Positions 1-8,447 of a stretch of 64,000 bases of DNA are shown one piece after another. Under the pieces are notes generated by a model. That model was not told the origin of the DNA. It saw only the letters and a program-made list of their open reading frames with translations, and searched no databases. The stretch's first letter is position 1. The number at the start of each line of letters is the position of its first letter. The DNA is taken from positions 124,001-188,000 of the forward strand of contig NZ_JBHRSJ010000034.1 in assembly GCF_042643485.1 (NCBI RefSeq), written 5' to 3'. Source of the stretch: Azotobacter bryophylli (GTDB taxonomy: Bacteria; Pseudomonadota; Gammaproteobacteria; Pseudomonadales; Pseudomonadaceae). The translations under genes were made by a program, and so were the position numbers.

Positions 1-298
1 CTGCGTGTCCGCGCTGCCCAATAGCAGTTATCGGAGACTCAAGCGCTGGCGACACGAGGCGGTACTGGAGGCCATGCAGCAGCGGCTGGACCGTCAGCCG
101 GAGATGATGCGCGTGCGCCGCCAGACCGTGGAGCACCCGTTTGGCACGCTCAAGCACTGGATGGGCGCGACGCACTTCCTGACCAAAACGCTGCCTCGGG
201 TGAGCACGGAGATGAGTCTCCATGTGCTCGCCTACAACCTCAAACGGCTGATGAACATCTTTGGCATCCGTGGTGCGGTAGAGGCCCTGCGGGCCTGA
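1..298 (+). CDS. IS1182-family transposase, C-terminal fragment (5' end outside window)
   Basis: The frame is open to the left edge, so only about the last 98 codons are visible. The residues contain the end of an IS1182-type DDE transposase: a TVEHPFGTLKHWMG block, which carries the last acidic catalytic residue, followed by ATHFLTK and an EMSLHVLAYNLKRLMNI tail. These blocks are characteristic of the family. The stop at 298 is where such transposases normally end, so the right end of the insertion sequence should lie shortly after it. It sits next to a defence module, as mobile elements in ICE hotspots often do. Whether the copy is intact cannot be judged from here. Confidence 0.85.
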   Translation, partial: CVSALPNSSYRRLKRWRHEAVLEAMQQRLDRQPEMMRVRRQTVEHPFGTLKHWMGATHFLTKTLPRVSTEMSLHVLAYNLKRLMNIFGIRGAVEALRA

Positions 299-837
299 GG
301 CGGCCCATTTTGACTCGTTCCCCCGCCTCAGGATGCCGTAGATGGCGCCAGGCGGCTCAGGTAGCGGTCTGCACCGAGCTGCCGTGCCTAAACCTCACCC
401 GACCTCGGGTCAAAGGCTGCCTGTAGCTCTGGTGTTAGCACTTCGCTGTTTTCACACAGCCTGGCCCCAAAGCGGACGTCCAATCAGCGACAAACGACTA
501 GTTGAGCGCGACGCAATGCGGAGTCTGTGAGATCTCCAGAAGTGCGGCTCGCTTGATCGAAGATAGCGGACCTGGACTAAGAGCTGATGCTTGATCGGGA
601 GCGATCATGGTGGCAGAGAACGTCCCTTCTCGCTCTCCACATCCAGAGAATCCGGAAGCCTGATAGCCCCCATTTCCAGTTATCCGAAAGAATCCGAGCG
701 GCGCTACCGCTGAATGGATAGCATTGAGCCACCAAGGATTATGACCAGCTGCGTCTCAGACTGACAACGCTTCTCATCATCAAGGATGTGACCCTCAAAC
801 AGAGTCCGCGGTAATCACTGTTTTTAAGGAAAAAGAG
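299..837. other. Gene-free stretch between transposase and Mokosh module
   Basis: No convincing reading frame is present. The first part should contain the right terminal inverted repeat of the IS1182-type element, but without its left end I cannot define it. The last 20 bases carry the ribosome-binding site (AAGGA) of the following gene. Short open frames here lack a plausible start context and protein-like composition. Confidence 0.5.
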
Positions 838-3800
838 ATGGCGCCAAGGTGCGGTAGTCGTTACTTAGATAAATTTGAGAACTTAAATTTAATTAAGGAG
901 TTTGACCCTAAAGAGCAATCGCCTGCTTTCATAGAGGCAGAGCTAGAAGGCTTGCCTGTACTGATTAAGCATTGGGTCCAAGAAAGCCCCGATACTGAAA
1001 GAACGCTACAAGAAATTTGGCTTTATGAGGTTCGGCAGCTTCACCGACTTAAGGGATGTCCGGGTGTGGGCGATTTTATTGCCCCCATTGTCGCTTCCAA
1101 TAGTGATGAAGACGGCTTCTATTTGGTTTTGGGAACTGAGGATCGACGCCCGCTTTCACTGTATACATCAAGAAGTGTCAAGGGAACCCTTAGGGTTAGG
1201 CAGTGGGTAAACAATCTAAAGAATAGGTCAAACAGGGCTAAGCTTTGGAGGAATATAAATAGAGTATCGCAGGCTCTGCAAATATTGCACTCCCAGGGAA
1301 TTCTACACAGAAATCTGGATTGTGATTCAATTCTTACTGACATAAGCAGCGAAGTAGATGACTTCCAGTTAACTGGATTTGAATGGTCAATCCGACTGCA
1401 GCATATGTCAGATGACAACGTTGCAATAGCCTCTCCAAATCACACTAGCGGAAATATATTCTCATTTCTCACGGATTGGCATGACTTGGGTAGGCTTGCA
1501 GCTGAGATCCTGGATATAAATATATCTTCAATCTGCGACTTGAACATCCCTGTTAAGTCCATAATCGAAGACACAGAGTTAATTCTCGATGAGATTAATT
1601 TGATACGTGGGCTGATTGGAGTTGTAAGGATTGACTCTAGCACACCATTTGAAGGATTGAGTTATGAGGTTTTACAGCCAAAGCTGGAATCAATAATTAA
1701 AAAACTAGATGAGTTTGGCGTCACGCAACAAGAGGGTTATAGTGTTGCATTTCTTCTGACTCCCCCTGCAAGTAATCCAGGATCAGGAGCAAAACGGATT
1801 CCAGTGTATTCAGCAATACAGAAAACCTTCTTCGATGCTCATGGCATAGCTATTCCAGCCCACGACATATCGGAGTTTATTAGATTTATAGAGGATGATT
1901 TGCGAGACACTTCCATTCTGTCTGTATTTAAGACTGATAGAGCGGTTGAGGAAGTCATACTTTTAGGCTCGACTCTTACCTATGTATTGACGAAGAACAA
2001 AAGGATTGGAGGGGATGAAGATGGCTCTTGGGATTGTGCATTTTGCACTCAAGCGTACCTCACTCCACCACGAAAAGTCGATGGTACCAACCCAACAAAA
2101 ATAATAACTTCAAAAATAGCATGCTTTGCGCATAATGACCGTGCAGGCCAAGCATCTTGTAACTCAAAGTCTTGGCAAGGTGTAATAGGTGAGTTGCGAA
2201 GCGCTAGTGCTGTCGAGGAAAAGGCAACGACGCTGCTTCTTGGATTTGCTGCATATCATTTGGCAGAAATCGCTTATGCTAAGTCAGAGATATATCCTGT
2301 AGAAATTATTACATATACCCCAGATGTAGAGGATCCGGGTCAAAGCATCGTTCGACTTAAGAGCAGATCTGACGCAGTCGCCGATGATATTTCGGAGACA
2401 TTGCGAATTAATAGCCCGGCAAAAAGATTTAAAGAGATTTTAATCGGGGCTAAGGCGTCGGAGCCAAACTGGAACTTAGTTAGCAATATTAACTTTTCTG
2501 AAGATGATCAAGAAGTCATTTTTACATTCCTGCAGCACCAGGAGGTCTCTGGAGAGGATATATTTGAATTTCAGGCAAGCAATCCTGATCCGGAGCATCA
2601 ATACTACTATCTAGTGCCAGGGTCCGCGCAAGGAACCACTAAGCAGTTGAGCAGGAGAGCGTTTGCGATTGACGCTCTTAGCGAACACGCTGAGCTAATA
2701 AAAGTTCTTGAGCGCCCACATCTAGAATGCATGGACTCACATGAAAACTATGTGGCCGACTCTGCCTTTGAGCAACTGGACTCGTCAAAGAAGGATGTGT
2801 TTAAAAGGATTCAAAGCACCTTGCCGCTCTATTTGGTTCAAGGCCCTCCAGGAGTAGGAAAAACTCACTTAGTTACAGCCTTGGTTAGGCAGGCGTTTGA
2901 GTCAGAACCTAGCTCCAGACTTCTTCTCACAGCTCAAAGTCACTCTACTGTTCAGCATCTCTACAAAGAGGTTAAAAATGCCGTAGATGCCCAAGGCAAG
3001 GCGTCGCCATTAATAGTTAGCTGTATCAAAGATGCGTCAGGAGATGATGAAAAGGATGCAATATCTCAGCTAGATGATCTTGCGCGAGAACAACTCTTGA
3101 GGCTGACAAGTAGTGACGCTTACCGAAATGCTCCAGCGGATATCACAAAGCATAAAATTCAGGAGCTGTGCAGGGATGGAAATAGATCCATGCGATTCTC
3201 TTTTATGGGGCAGCTGTTAAGGTCGGCAAATTTAGTTTTCACAACTACAAACTCCAGACAGATAGAAGACCTTATCAGAACGCGATCCCAGTTTGACTGG
3301 AGTATTATGGAGGAGACAGGGAAGGTTACGGGGATCGAGCTTCTAAGTCCTCTACTTCTGTCTTATCGTCGATTGATGATTGGAGATCATAAGCAACTTC
3401 CTCCCTATGCGACTGAGCAAATGCGCCAGACTCTAAGAGACCTAAATAGGCTGAGAGGTGCGCTAGAGATTTCCACTGAAGTCTACAACAGCCAGATAAA
3501 GGGGGAGTTTATTAAAGAGATGTTCACATCTGAAAAGATAAGTGAAATATCACCTGAGCATCTACGAGAGATAAGCTCTGAAGCACTACGCCTGCATCTG
3601 CTGTTTGAGTCTCTGATTAATGAAGAGATATCCGCCGCAAAGAAATCATTAGAATACTATGGGTCTAGTGATTTTCACAGACCTATTGCAAGTATGCTGT
3701 CCATTCAGCATAGGATGCATCCAGATATTGCGGACCTAATTTCATTCTCATTTTATGAAGGGAAGCTTAAAACTTATCATAAAAAAGAGATTGAGTATTT

Positions 3801-4482
3801 ATCAAGCCCTCGACCTTTCTTTTTTGAAGGCAATTGCAAGGTGGTAAGGAAGTTGAATAGCGCTGCAATAATCTGGATTGAGATCCCAGATGTTCAAGCT
3901 AATCGAGGGGTGAAATCTAAAGAAGAGAAGCCTACATGGAATAACCCACTTGAACGCAAGGTTCTGATTAGAGCACTGTCAAGGCTTCGTGCAGTGCCAA
4001 GTGGCAAGACACCGAAGCTCGCGCTATTATCTCCGTATGCGGTTCAGGTTAAGCATTTAGAGAAAGATATTGATCGAGCGGCAGGAGATCTGGAAAACTT
4101 GCGGGACTTTTCTAAGCCAGACGACTTATCTACATTTTGTAAAACGGTAGATAGCTTCCAAGGCGCGGAGGCCGATCTAGTCGCTATTTCTCTAGTCAGA
4201 AATAATAGTGAGTCCTATCCGCTGAGTGCGTTGGGTTTCTTACTTGATAGCCGCCGGATGAATGTTCTTCTCAGTAGGGCAAAACATCAATTGATGATTA
4301 TAGGGTCTTATGAGTTCCTTTCTTGCTGGTCGCAGAAGATAAAAGAAGAAGAGATCCGGAAGGGAAATGCTGATAATGAGTTCCTTGTTAGGTTAGTAGA
4401 GAAGCTTGAGAGCCATAAGAAGGCAGGCAAGATGGTAACTATTCAGTACGAGCAGATTATGAGTCTGACCAAGATTTCGTAG
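838..4482 (+). CDS. mkoA: Mokosh type I protein MkoA: kinase-like domain plus SF1 (COG1112/UPF1-like) helicase
   Basis: A 1214-residue protein. The N-terminal about 300 residues resemble a Ser/Thr kinase (K44, helical E near 59-64, HRNLD at 157-161), but the catalytic Asp of HRD is Asn159 and the DFG position reads GFE (180-182), so it is probably a pseudokinase. The C-terminal half is a superfamily 1 RNA/DNA helicase: Walker A GPPGVGKT (669-676), a motif II region with MEETGK (824-829), GDHKQLPP (849-856), QHRMHP (957-962), DSFQGAEAD (1105-1113) and the arginine-finger block NVLLSRAKH (1142-1150). A kinase-like domain fused to a COG1112 helicase, next to a PLD nuclease, is the Mokosh type I layout known to defend against phages. 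The start is set by an AAGGA site. Codon use is AT-rich compared with the ICE backbone, suggesting transfer. Only 9 bases separate it from mkoB. Confidence 0.85.
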   Translation: MAPRCGSRYLDKFENLNLIKEFDPKEQSPAFIEAELEGLPVLIKHWVQESPDTERTLQEIWLYEVRQLHRLKGCPGVGDFIAPIVASNSDEDGFYLVLGTEDRRPLSLYTSRSVKGTLRVRQWVNNLKNRSNRAKLWRNINRVSQALQILHSQGILHRNLDCDSILTDISSEVDDFQLTGFEWSIRLQHMSDDNVAIASPNHTSGNIFSFLTDWHDLGRLAAEILDINISSICDLNIPVKSIIEDTELILDEINLIRGLIGVVRIDSSTPFEGLSYEVLQPKLESIIKKLDEFGVTQQEGYSVAFLLTPPASNPGSGAKRIPVYSAIQKTFFDAHGIAIPAHDISEFIRFIEDDLRDTSILSVFKTDRAVEEVILLGSTLTYVLTKNKRIGGDEDGSWDCAFCTQAYLTPPRKVDGTNPTKIITSKIACFAHNDRAGQASCNSKSWQGVIGELRSASAVEEKATTLLLGFAAYHLAEIAYAKSEIYPVEIITYTPDVEDPGQSIVRLKSRSDAVADDISETLRINSPAKRFKEILIGAKASEPNWNLVSNINFSEDDQEVIFTFLQHQEVSGEDIFEFQASNPDPEHQYYYLVPGSAQGTTKQLSRRAFAIDALSEHAELIKVLERPHLECMDSHENYVADSAFEQLDSSKKDVFKRIQSTLPLYLVQGPPGVGKTHLVTALVRQAFESEPSSRLLLTAQSHSTVQHLYKEVKNAVDAQGKASPLIVSCIKDASGDDEKDAISQLDDLAREQLLRLTSSDAYRNAPADITKHKIQELCRDGNRSMRFSFMGQLLRSANLVFTTTNSRQIEDLIRTRSQFDWSIMEETGKVTGIELLSPLLLSYRRLMIGDHKQLPPYATEQMRQTLRDLNRLRGALEISTEVYNSQIKGEFIKEMFTSEKISEISPEHLREISSEALRLHLLFESLINEEISAAKKSLEYYGSSDFHRPIASMLSIQHRMHPDIADLISFSFYEGKLKTYHKKEIEYLSSPRPFFFEGNCKVVRKLNSAAIIWIEIPDVQANRGVKSKEEKPTWNNPLERKVLIRALSRLRAVPSGKTPKLALLSPYAVQVKHLEKDIDRAAGDLENLRDFSKPDDLSTFCKTVDSFQGAEADLVAISLVRNNSESYPLSALGFLLDSRRMNVLLSRAKHQLMIIGSYEFLSCWSQKIKEEEIRKGNADNEFLVRLVEKLESHKKAGKMVTIQYEQIMSLTKIS

Positions 4483-4491
4483 GAGCATTTC

Positions 4492-6339
4492 ATGGAAGAT
4501 AAAAAACTTAGCCCGATGATATTTGTTAAGGTTCCATTTGGTTATGGGGTGCATAAGTTTAAGCTTATGAAACGGATAAGCTGGGGGGCTGTCGATCATC
4601 TTATTCTACAAACTATTGCTTTCGGCCCGACGACACCTGACGAGCTTTCGAAAAGGACTAGTCTTCCTAAGCAGCTTGTAATAGAGATTTTGATCCCCCT
4701 AATGCAAGCCGGATGGATAGAGATATCCCATATAGATGGGAGATATCAATTTAAGATCACTCATCGCGGCTTGGCGGTTTCAACAGAGGCAGATCTTCCT
4801 GTAAACAAAGAACCTATACTTAGAATCAGAAGCTTCTTGGTCGATCCATTGACCCAGCAGTGCTATCGTGTTGATAAGAAAAAAAAGCAGGCATTCTTGA
4901 TATATCCAAAGTCTAAAGTGCATAGAGTAATTGAGCAGTATGGGATCTATGCGACTGAGGTTAGGATCAAAGAGCCTGTCTATGATCCTGATATCTCGGA
5001 GATATATTCTTGCGTTGCACACGATGATGAAGAAATAAGCGGATTCGAAAGTGATGCCGTCAAACCACGCTATGGCGAATCACTAAGGTACATTATTGCG
5101 CGAGTAGATTCTGAGAATAAATTGCAGGGGGTGCCGGATATTTCTGACGAGCTGCGTGCGGAAATAATAAGTGCTGGTGTAAAAAGGCGTGAGCAGATTC
5201 GCTTGCTAGGTTCTGCTCCAGCAAAAGGATCGCAGCTTTCATTTTATGAGGCCTCTCCACTCGAAAAGGTATTTCCAGCTGCTCTAGTTAAGTCTAGTTG
5301 TGTAGATCTTCTGGCTACTCCAGAAGAGCACAGGGCACATTTAACCTCGGAGATCAGATGTGCTTACTCTAGACTGGTTATTCACTCAACCTTCCTCAAT
5401 CCAAGCTGCATTGATCTGATTCTTGAAGATCTAATAAGCGCAGCGCGGCGGTCCGTCCAGATAGATATCCTTTGGGGGCAGTGCCCGCCAGAAGTTGAAG
5501 ATAAACTGTCGAATTATAAGCGAGTTCTTGAGTCAATTGAGTCTTTCCAAACTTATATTGACTCTCAAGGGCTATCTACGCAATTGAGGTTCCATCGCGA
5601 GCCAACCAATTCTCACTCGAAATTTTTGATCAGCGATCGTAAGAGTGGTGAGTGGCATACTACATTTGGGTCCTGTAATTGGTTATCTTCTAACTTTAAC
5701 AGGATCGAAGCATCTGTTCGAATTGTAGATATGAAAATAGGTTCTATTGCCTTAAGCATCGCTTCTACCCTTGCGATGGGGCGTCGCGGTTTGGCAAATA
5801 ACTTAAGCAGGGACCTAGCTGTTCAGTCAGCAAGGCTGGCTGCATGGGCGAAAGATCAGAAAAGCGCAACACCAGGTGACTCTAACTCTGTCTCGGTTAG
5901 GGTCATTACAGCACCAGAACATCACAAATTAGCGAAACATGCTTGTGATGAGGCTGAAAGGGAAATATTTGTTTGTAGTCATCGCGTTAGTTATGCCGGA
6001 GATAGGCCGATTTTTACTCCACTAAAGGCGTCTATTAAAGCCGTTCCTTTAATCAAAATAAGGATTGCCTTTGGTAGATCAAGTGGAGAGATGAAGAATC
6101 AGGAGGCGAGAGTACTAAAGGAGAAGCTGGAGGGTCACGGTTTTGAGGTCATCAAGGCGGACGACCCACAAATACATGCAAAATTTCTCACTTGGGACGA
6201 TAACAATTTAATTGTGACTAGTCTGAATTGGCTTTCGGCGTCATCTAAAGGTGATTATCTGGGGGAGTTAGGGGTGCATGTCTTTGGTGGGGGTTATTCA
6301 AAGACAATAAAAGACTCATTTGATAAGTTCTATGGATGA
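4492..6339 (+). CDS. mkoB: Mokosh type I protein MkoB: PLD-family nuclease with N-terminal winged-helix-like region
   Basis: A 615-residue protein starting 9 bases after mkoA behind an AGGAG site, so the two form an operon. Residues about 35-100 look like a winged helix (TPDELSKRTSLPKQLVIEIL). The C-terminal half has two phospholipase-D motifs: H375-x-K377-x4-D382 followed by GSCNW (393-397), and H562-x-K564-x4-D569 followed by TSLNW (576-580). PLD enzymes use paired HKD motifs to form one active site, so the nuclease is probably active. In Mokosh the PLD nuclease acts together with the helicase. The substrate here is not shown by sequence. Base composition matches mkoA and differs from the backbone. 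Confidence 0.85.
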   Translation: MEDKKLSPMIFVKVPFGYGVHKFKLMKRISWGAVDHLILQTIAFGPTTPDELSKRTSLPKQLVIEILIPLMQAGWIEISHIDGRYQFKITHRGLAVSTEADLPVNKEPILRIRSFLVDPLTQQCYRVDKKKKQAFLIYPKSKVHRVIEQYGIYATEVRIKEPVYDPDISEIYSCVAHDDEEISGFESDAVKPRYGESLRYIIARVDSENKLQGVPDISDELRAEIISAGVKRREQIRLLGSAPAKGSQLSFYEASPLEKVFPAALVKSSCVDLLATPEEHRAHLTSEIRCAYSRLVIHSTFLNPSCIDLILEDLISAARRSVQIDILWGQCPPEVEDKLSNYKRVLESIESFQTYIDSQGLSTQLRFHREPTNSHSKFLISDRKSGEWHTTFGSCNWLSSNFNRIEASVRIVDMKIGSIALSIASTLAMGRRGLANNLSRDLAVQSARLAAWAKDQKSATPGDSNSVSVRVITAPEHHKLAKHACDEAEREIFVCSHRVSYAGDRPIFTPLKASIKAVPLIKIRIAFGRSSGEMKNQEARVLKEKLEGHGFEVIKADDPQIHAKFLTWDDNNLIVTSLNWLSASSKGDYLGELGVHVFGGGYSKTIKDSFDKFYG

Positions 6340-6800
6340 GATATCTAGTTCTCCAGCTCCAGTGCGTCCGAGGCCGATCCGGGATTGGCAGTGTTCAGCT
6401 CGCGAACTCAGAACTCGTGGGCCAAGCGCCATAGATTGTGGCGCTGGCGCGCGTCTCAAGGAGCAGTACGATGCAACTGTGGGATCCTCTTTATAACTAC
6501 GTGCTGATGCTTCGCAGGAGTTTCTGATTCGTTCGAGAGAGACGGTGGCTGCAGTCTGATGGAGGTAATCACCGGCTCAACTTATACTCCAATGCCCGCT
6601 TCTGGCCGTTTGTAGCCATATAGCATCCAGCCTGGTTCGCTCCACAACCCAGGGTAGACCCCAGCAGGCAATCCGTTACGGTCTGAGTTAAGGACGAGGG
6701 GATGACCGTGGCTGACTCGAGTCTGATCGGAGTGCCGCAGTGCAACCGGATGGCTGTGCCATCGGCTCGTTCGTCCGGCTCTCTTCGTTCGCCTCCGGAA
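6340..6800. other. Non-coding or decayed junction between Mokosh cargo and transfer operon
   Basis: I see no reliable gene. One 18-codon frame from 6471 (AAGGAG, then ATG; peptide begins MQLWDPLY, stop at 6527) may be the truncated start of a lost gene. Another minus frame at 6569-6928 lacks protein-like features. The stretch joins AT-rich plus-strand cargo to the GC-rich minus-strand backbone and probably contains the left recombination junction. Confidence 0.4.
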
Positions 6801-7109
6801 TCAGCAATTTGGCACGGCTTGTTGTTGTTGAACGCCGGTCCGATAGCTCCGCGCCCACTCCTGAGCGGGGAATCCGCCGAGTAGCTCCTGGTGAAAAGGC
6901 CCCGCTTCTCGCTCCCCAGCTCGGTCATATAAAGAGTCGTTCCATCCCTGGCGTGAACCTTCGCGCTGGCAAAATTCCAAGATCGAAATGACCTCCGTGC
7001 CAGTCAGTTCCGAGACATGGCGACCACTCCAGGCCATGAAACCGCAATGGTTGAAGACGATACGGGGAACGTATTCAGAGGGATCATCGCCCTGTTGCAC
7101 TATGGTCAT
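6801..7109 (-). CDS. Hypothetical ICE protein, possibly C-terminally altered at the cargo junction
   Basis: A 102-codon frame starting at an ATG preceded by AGGAAAAA, directly downstream of the 127-residue ICE gene and in the same direction. The first about 65 residues (for example VPRIVFNHCGFMAW and GTEVISILEFCQRE) look like a compact folded protein. The last about 35 (GVQQQQAVPNC end) do not, so the 3' end may have been replaced when the neighbouring cargo inserted. I do not recognise the family. It is the last gene of the secretion operon visible before the break. Confidence 0.45.
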   Translation of the reverse strand: MTIVQQGDDPSEYVPRIVFNHCGFMAWSGRHVSELTGTEVISILEFCQREGSRQGWNDSLYDRAGEREAGPFHQELLGGFPAQEWARSYRTGVQQQQAVPNC

Positions 7110-7132
7110 GACGCTTTTTCCTAAATCAGTAA

Positions 7133-7516
7133 TTACCCCCCTGCTCGTTGTAGCAGCTGGATGGCGGCGGTGACGTGTCGGCTCAAGGTGGCGCGCTCTT
7201 CCGAACGTCCCCGCCAGTACCCGCCGGCGTTGGCGAGGCGGGTCATCAGCTCCAGGTCCTGGTCGCGACGGGCAGCCTGCAGGTACTGCTCGGCCAGCTC
7301 GGGCGTGTGCAGGAACAAGGTGCGCTCCGCTTGCTGGCGGGCATCCTGCTCGCTGCGACAGAGGTACGAGACATGCCCGCCCTCGATCCGAAAGGTCCAC
7401 TCGTCGGGGTGAGCGATGAAACGGGGATCGTCGGCGTAACCGCCACGGCGGGCGAAGTCCACCAGCCGGCCGATCTCGATGAAGGGAAACGCGGGATGGG
7501 GTTTGATGGAGGGCAT
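7133..7516 (-). CDS. Conserved hypothetical ICE protein (127 aa)
   Basis: Starts MPSIKPHP behind a clear GAGGAA site, 11 bases downstream of the DsbA-like gene. Longer upstream extensions of the frame overlap that gene and are not protein-like. The protein is soluble, helix-rich and charged, without signal peptide or membrane segment. Position and strand place it in the conjugation operon. I do not recognise a domain, and no function can be assigned. Confidence 0.6.
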   Translation of the reverse strand: MPSIKPHPAFPFIEIGRLVDFARRGGYADDPRFIAHPDEWTFRIEGGHVSYLCRSEQDARQQAERTLFLHTPELAEQYLQAARRDQDLELMTRLANAGGYWRGRSEERATLSRHVTAAIQLLQRAGG

Positions 7517-7527
7517 GGCGAGTTTCC

Positions 7528-8163
7528 TCACAGAGCGCTGGCGAGCCAGTCGAGCGCGGACAGGAGCGTGGCTGCATCGGCTGCGCCTTCCAGGCGGATC
7601 GAGCGGCCGGTCTGGTGGTCGGTGAGCAGCAGGGTCGGGGTGGCCTCGATGCCGCTGGCCGAGGCGGCCGCCGCCTGCTGGCGGACGGTTCGGGCGATCG
7701 TCTCGTCGTGGGCGAGGCACTGCTCGAGCGCCTGGGGATCGACGCCCGGGATCGTCAGGGGACCGGGCAGCCCCTGGCCGCTGCCGCGGGTCTGGCGAAA
7801 GACCCGCTCGACTGCCCGCCAGAACGCCGCATTACCGCCCAGCCGGCCGGCGCACTCGGTCAGACGCGCCTCGCGCCCGGCCGCCGGCTCGTGGAAGGGC
7901 AGCGGCCGATGCTGCCAGGTCCCGTTCACCTGCGGGTGCGCCTCGATCCAGGCCTTCAGGCCGGGAAACGCGTCCCGGCAGTAGGGGCACTCCAGGTCGG
8001 CATACGCGGTGAGCGTGAAGCGCGCCTCGGGAACCCCGTAGACCCAGGGTCCTTCAGGCAGTGCATCGGCCTCGGGCGGATGGCCGCTGGGCGCGGCCAG
8101 GCCGATCAGGGCCAGGAGGGCGACGGCCACCCCGGCGATGCCCCATGGCGCCTTCGGCCTCAT
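7528..8163 (-). CDS. DsbA/DsbG-like thioredoxin-fold protein of the conjugation cluster
   Basis: A 211-residue protein with an N-terminal membrane or signal segment (about residues 8-24) followed by a thioredoxin fold containing the redox motif C59-P-Y-C62 in a DLECPYC context, and a TPTLL cis-proline loop near residue 175. Such a protein is expected to form or isomerise disulfides in the periplasm. ICE type IV secretion clusters of this family regularly encode a Dsb-like protein after the VirB4 ATPase, probably to fold transfer components. It overlaps the upstream gene by 4 bases (ATGA), indicating coupled translation. Confidence 0.8.
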   Translation of the reverse strand: MRPKAPWGIAGVAVALLALIGLAAPSGHPPEADALPEGPWVYGVPEARFTLTAYADLECPYCRDAFPGLKAWIEAHPQVNGTWQHRPLPFHEPAAGREARLTECAGRLGGNAAFWRAVERVFRQTRGSGQGLPGPLTIPGVDPQALEQCLAHDETIARTVRQQAAAASASGIEATPTLLLTDHQTGRSIRLEGAADAATLLSALDWLASAL

Positions 8164-8447
8164 GTCGTCGGCCCCTGGCGGTTGAGCAACTCGGCTTCCA
8201 GGAACTTCAGCAGGGCCTCCTGGGCTGCCTGCGGTTGCGGATGGCGTTCCAGCCAGCGGCCGACCGCCCTGCGCAGCTGTGCCTCGATTTCCCGCCGGTC
8301 CACGGCGCGCTGCCGGACCGTCTGCAGGTTCTCGATGAGCACCGGGGCGCAGACCTTGAGGACGGCCAGGCTGTCCTCCTGGGGCTCGCTCAGCAGCTCC
8401 GTAAGGCTGTCGATCAGGTTCTGGGTCAGGGTGTCCATGGCTCTCAT
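8160..8447 (-). CDS. Small hypothetical ICE protein between VirB4-like ATPase and Dsb-like gene
   Basis: A 95-residue, mostly helical and acidic protein with no signal peptide or membrane segment. The start at 8447 is chosen because its ATG overlaps the ATPase stop as ATGA; an alternative Met lies three codons later. It also overlaps the Dsb-like gene by 4 bases, so it sits in a tightly coupled operon. No known motif is visible. It may serve as a cytoplasmic accessory to the ATPase, which is inference from position only. Confidence 0.65.
   Translation of the reverse strand: MRAMDTLTQNLIDSLTELLSEPQEDSLAVLKVCAPVLIENLQTVRQRAVDRREIEAQLRRAVGRWLERHPQPQAAQEALLKFLEAELLNRQGPTT

Noticed and set aside
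6569..6928. 119-codon minus-strand frame next to the Mokosh cargo
   Set aside because: No start signal and an irregular composition; it overlaps the more plausible 102-codon gene.
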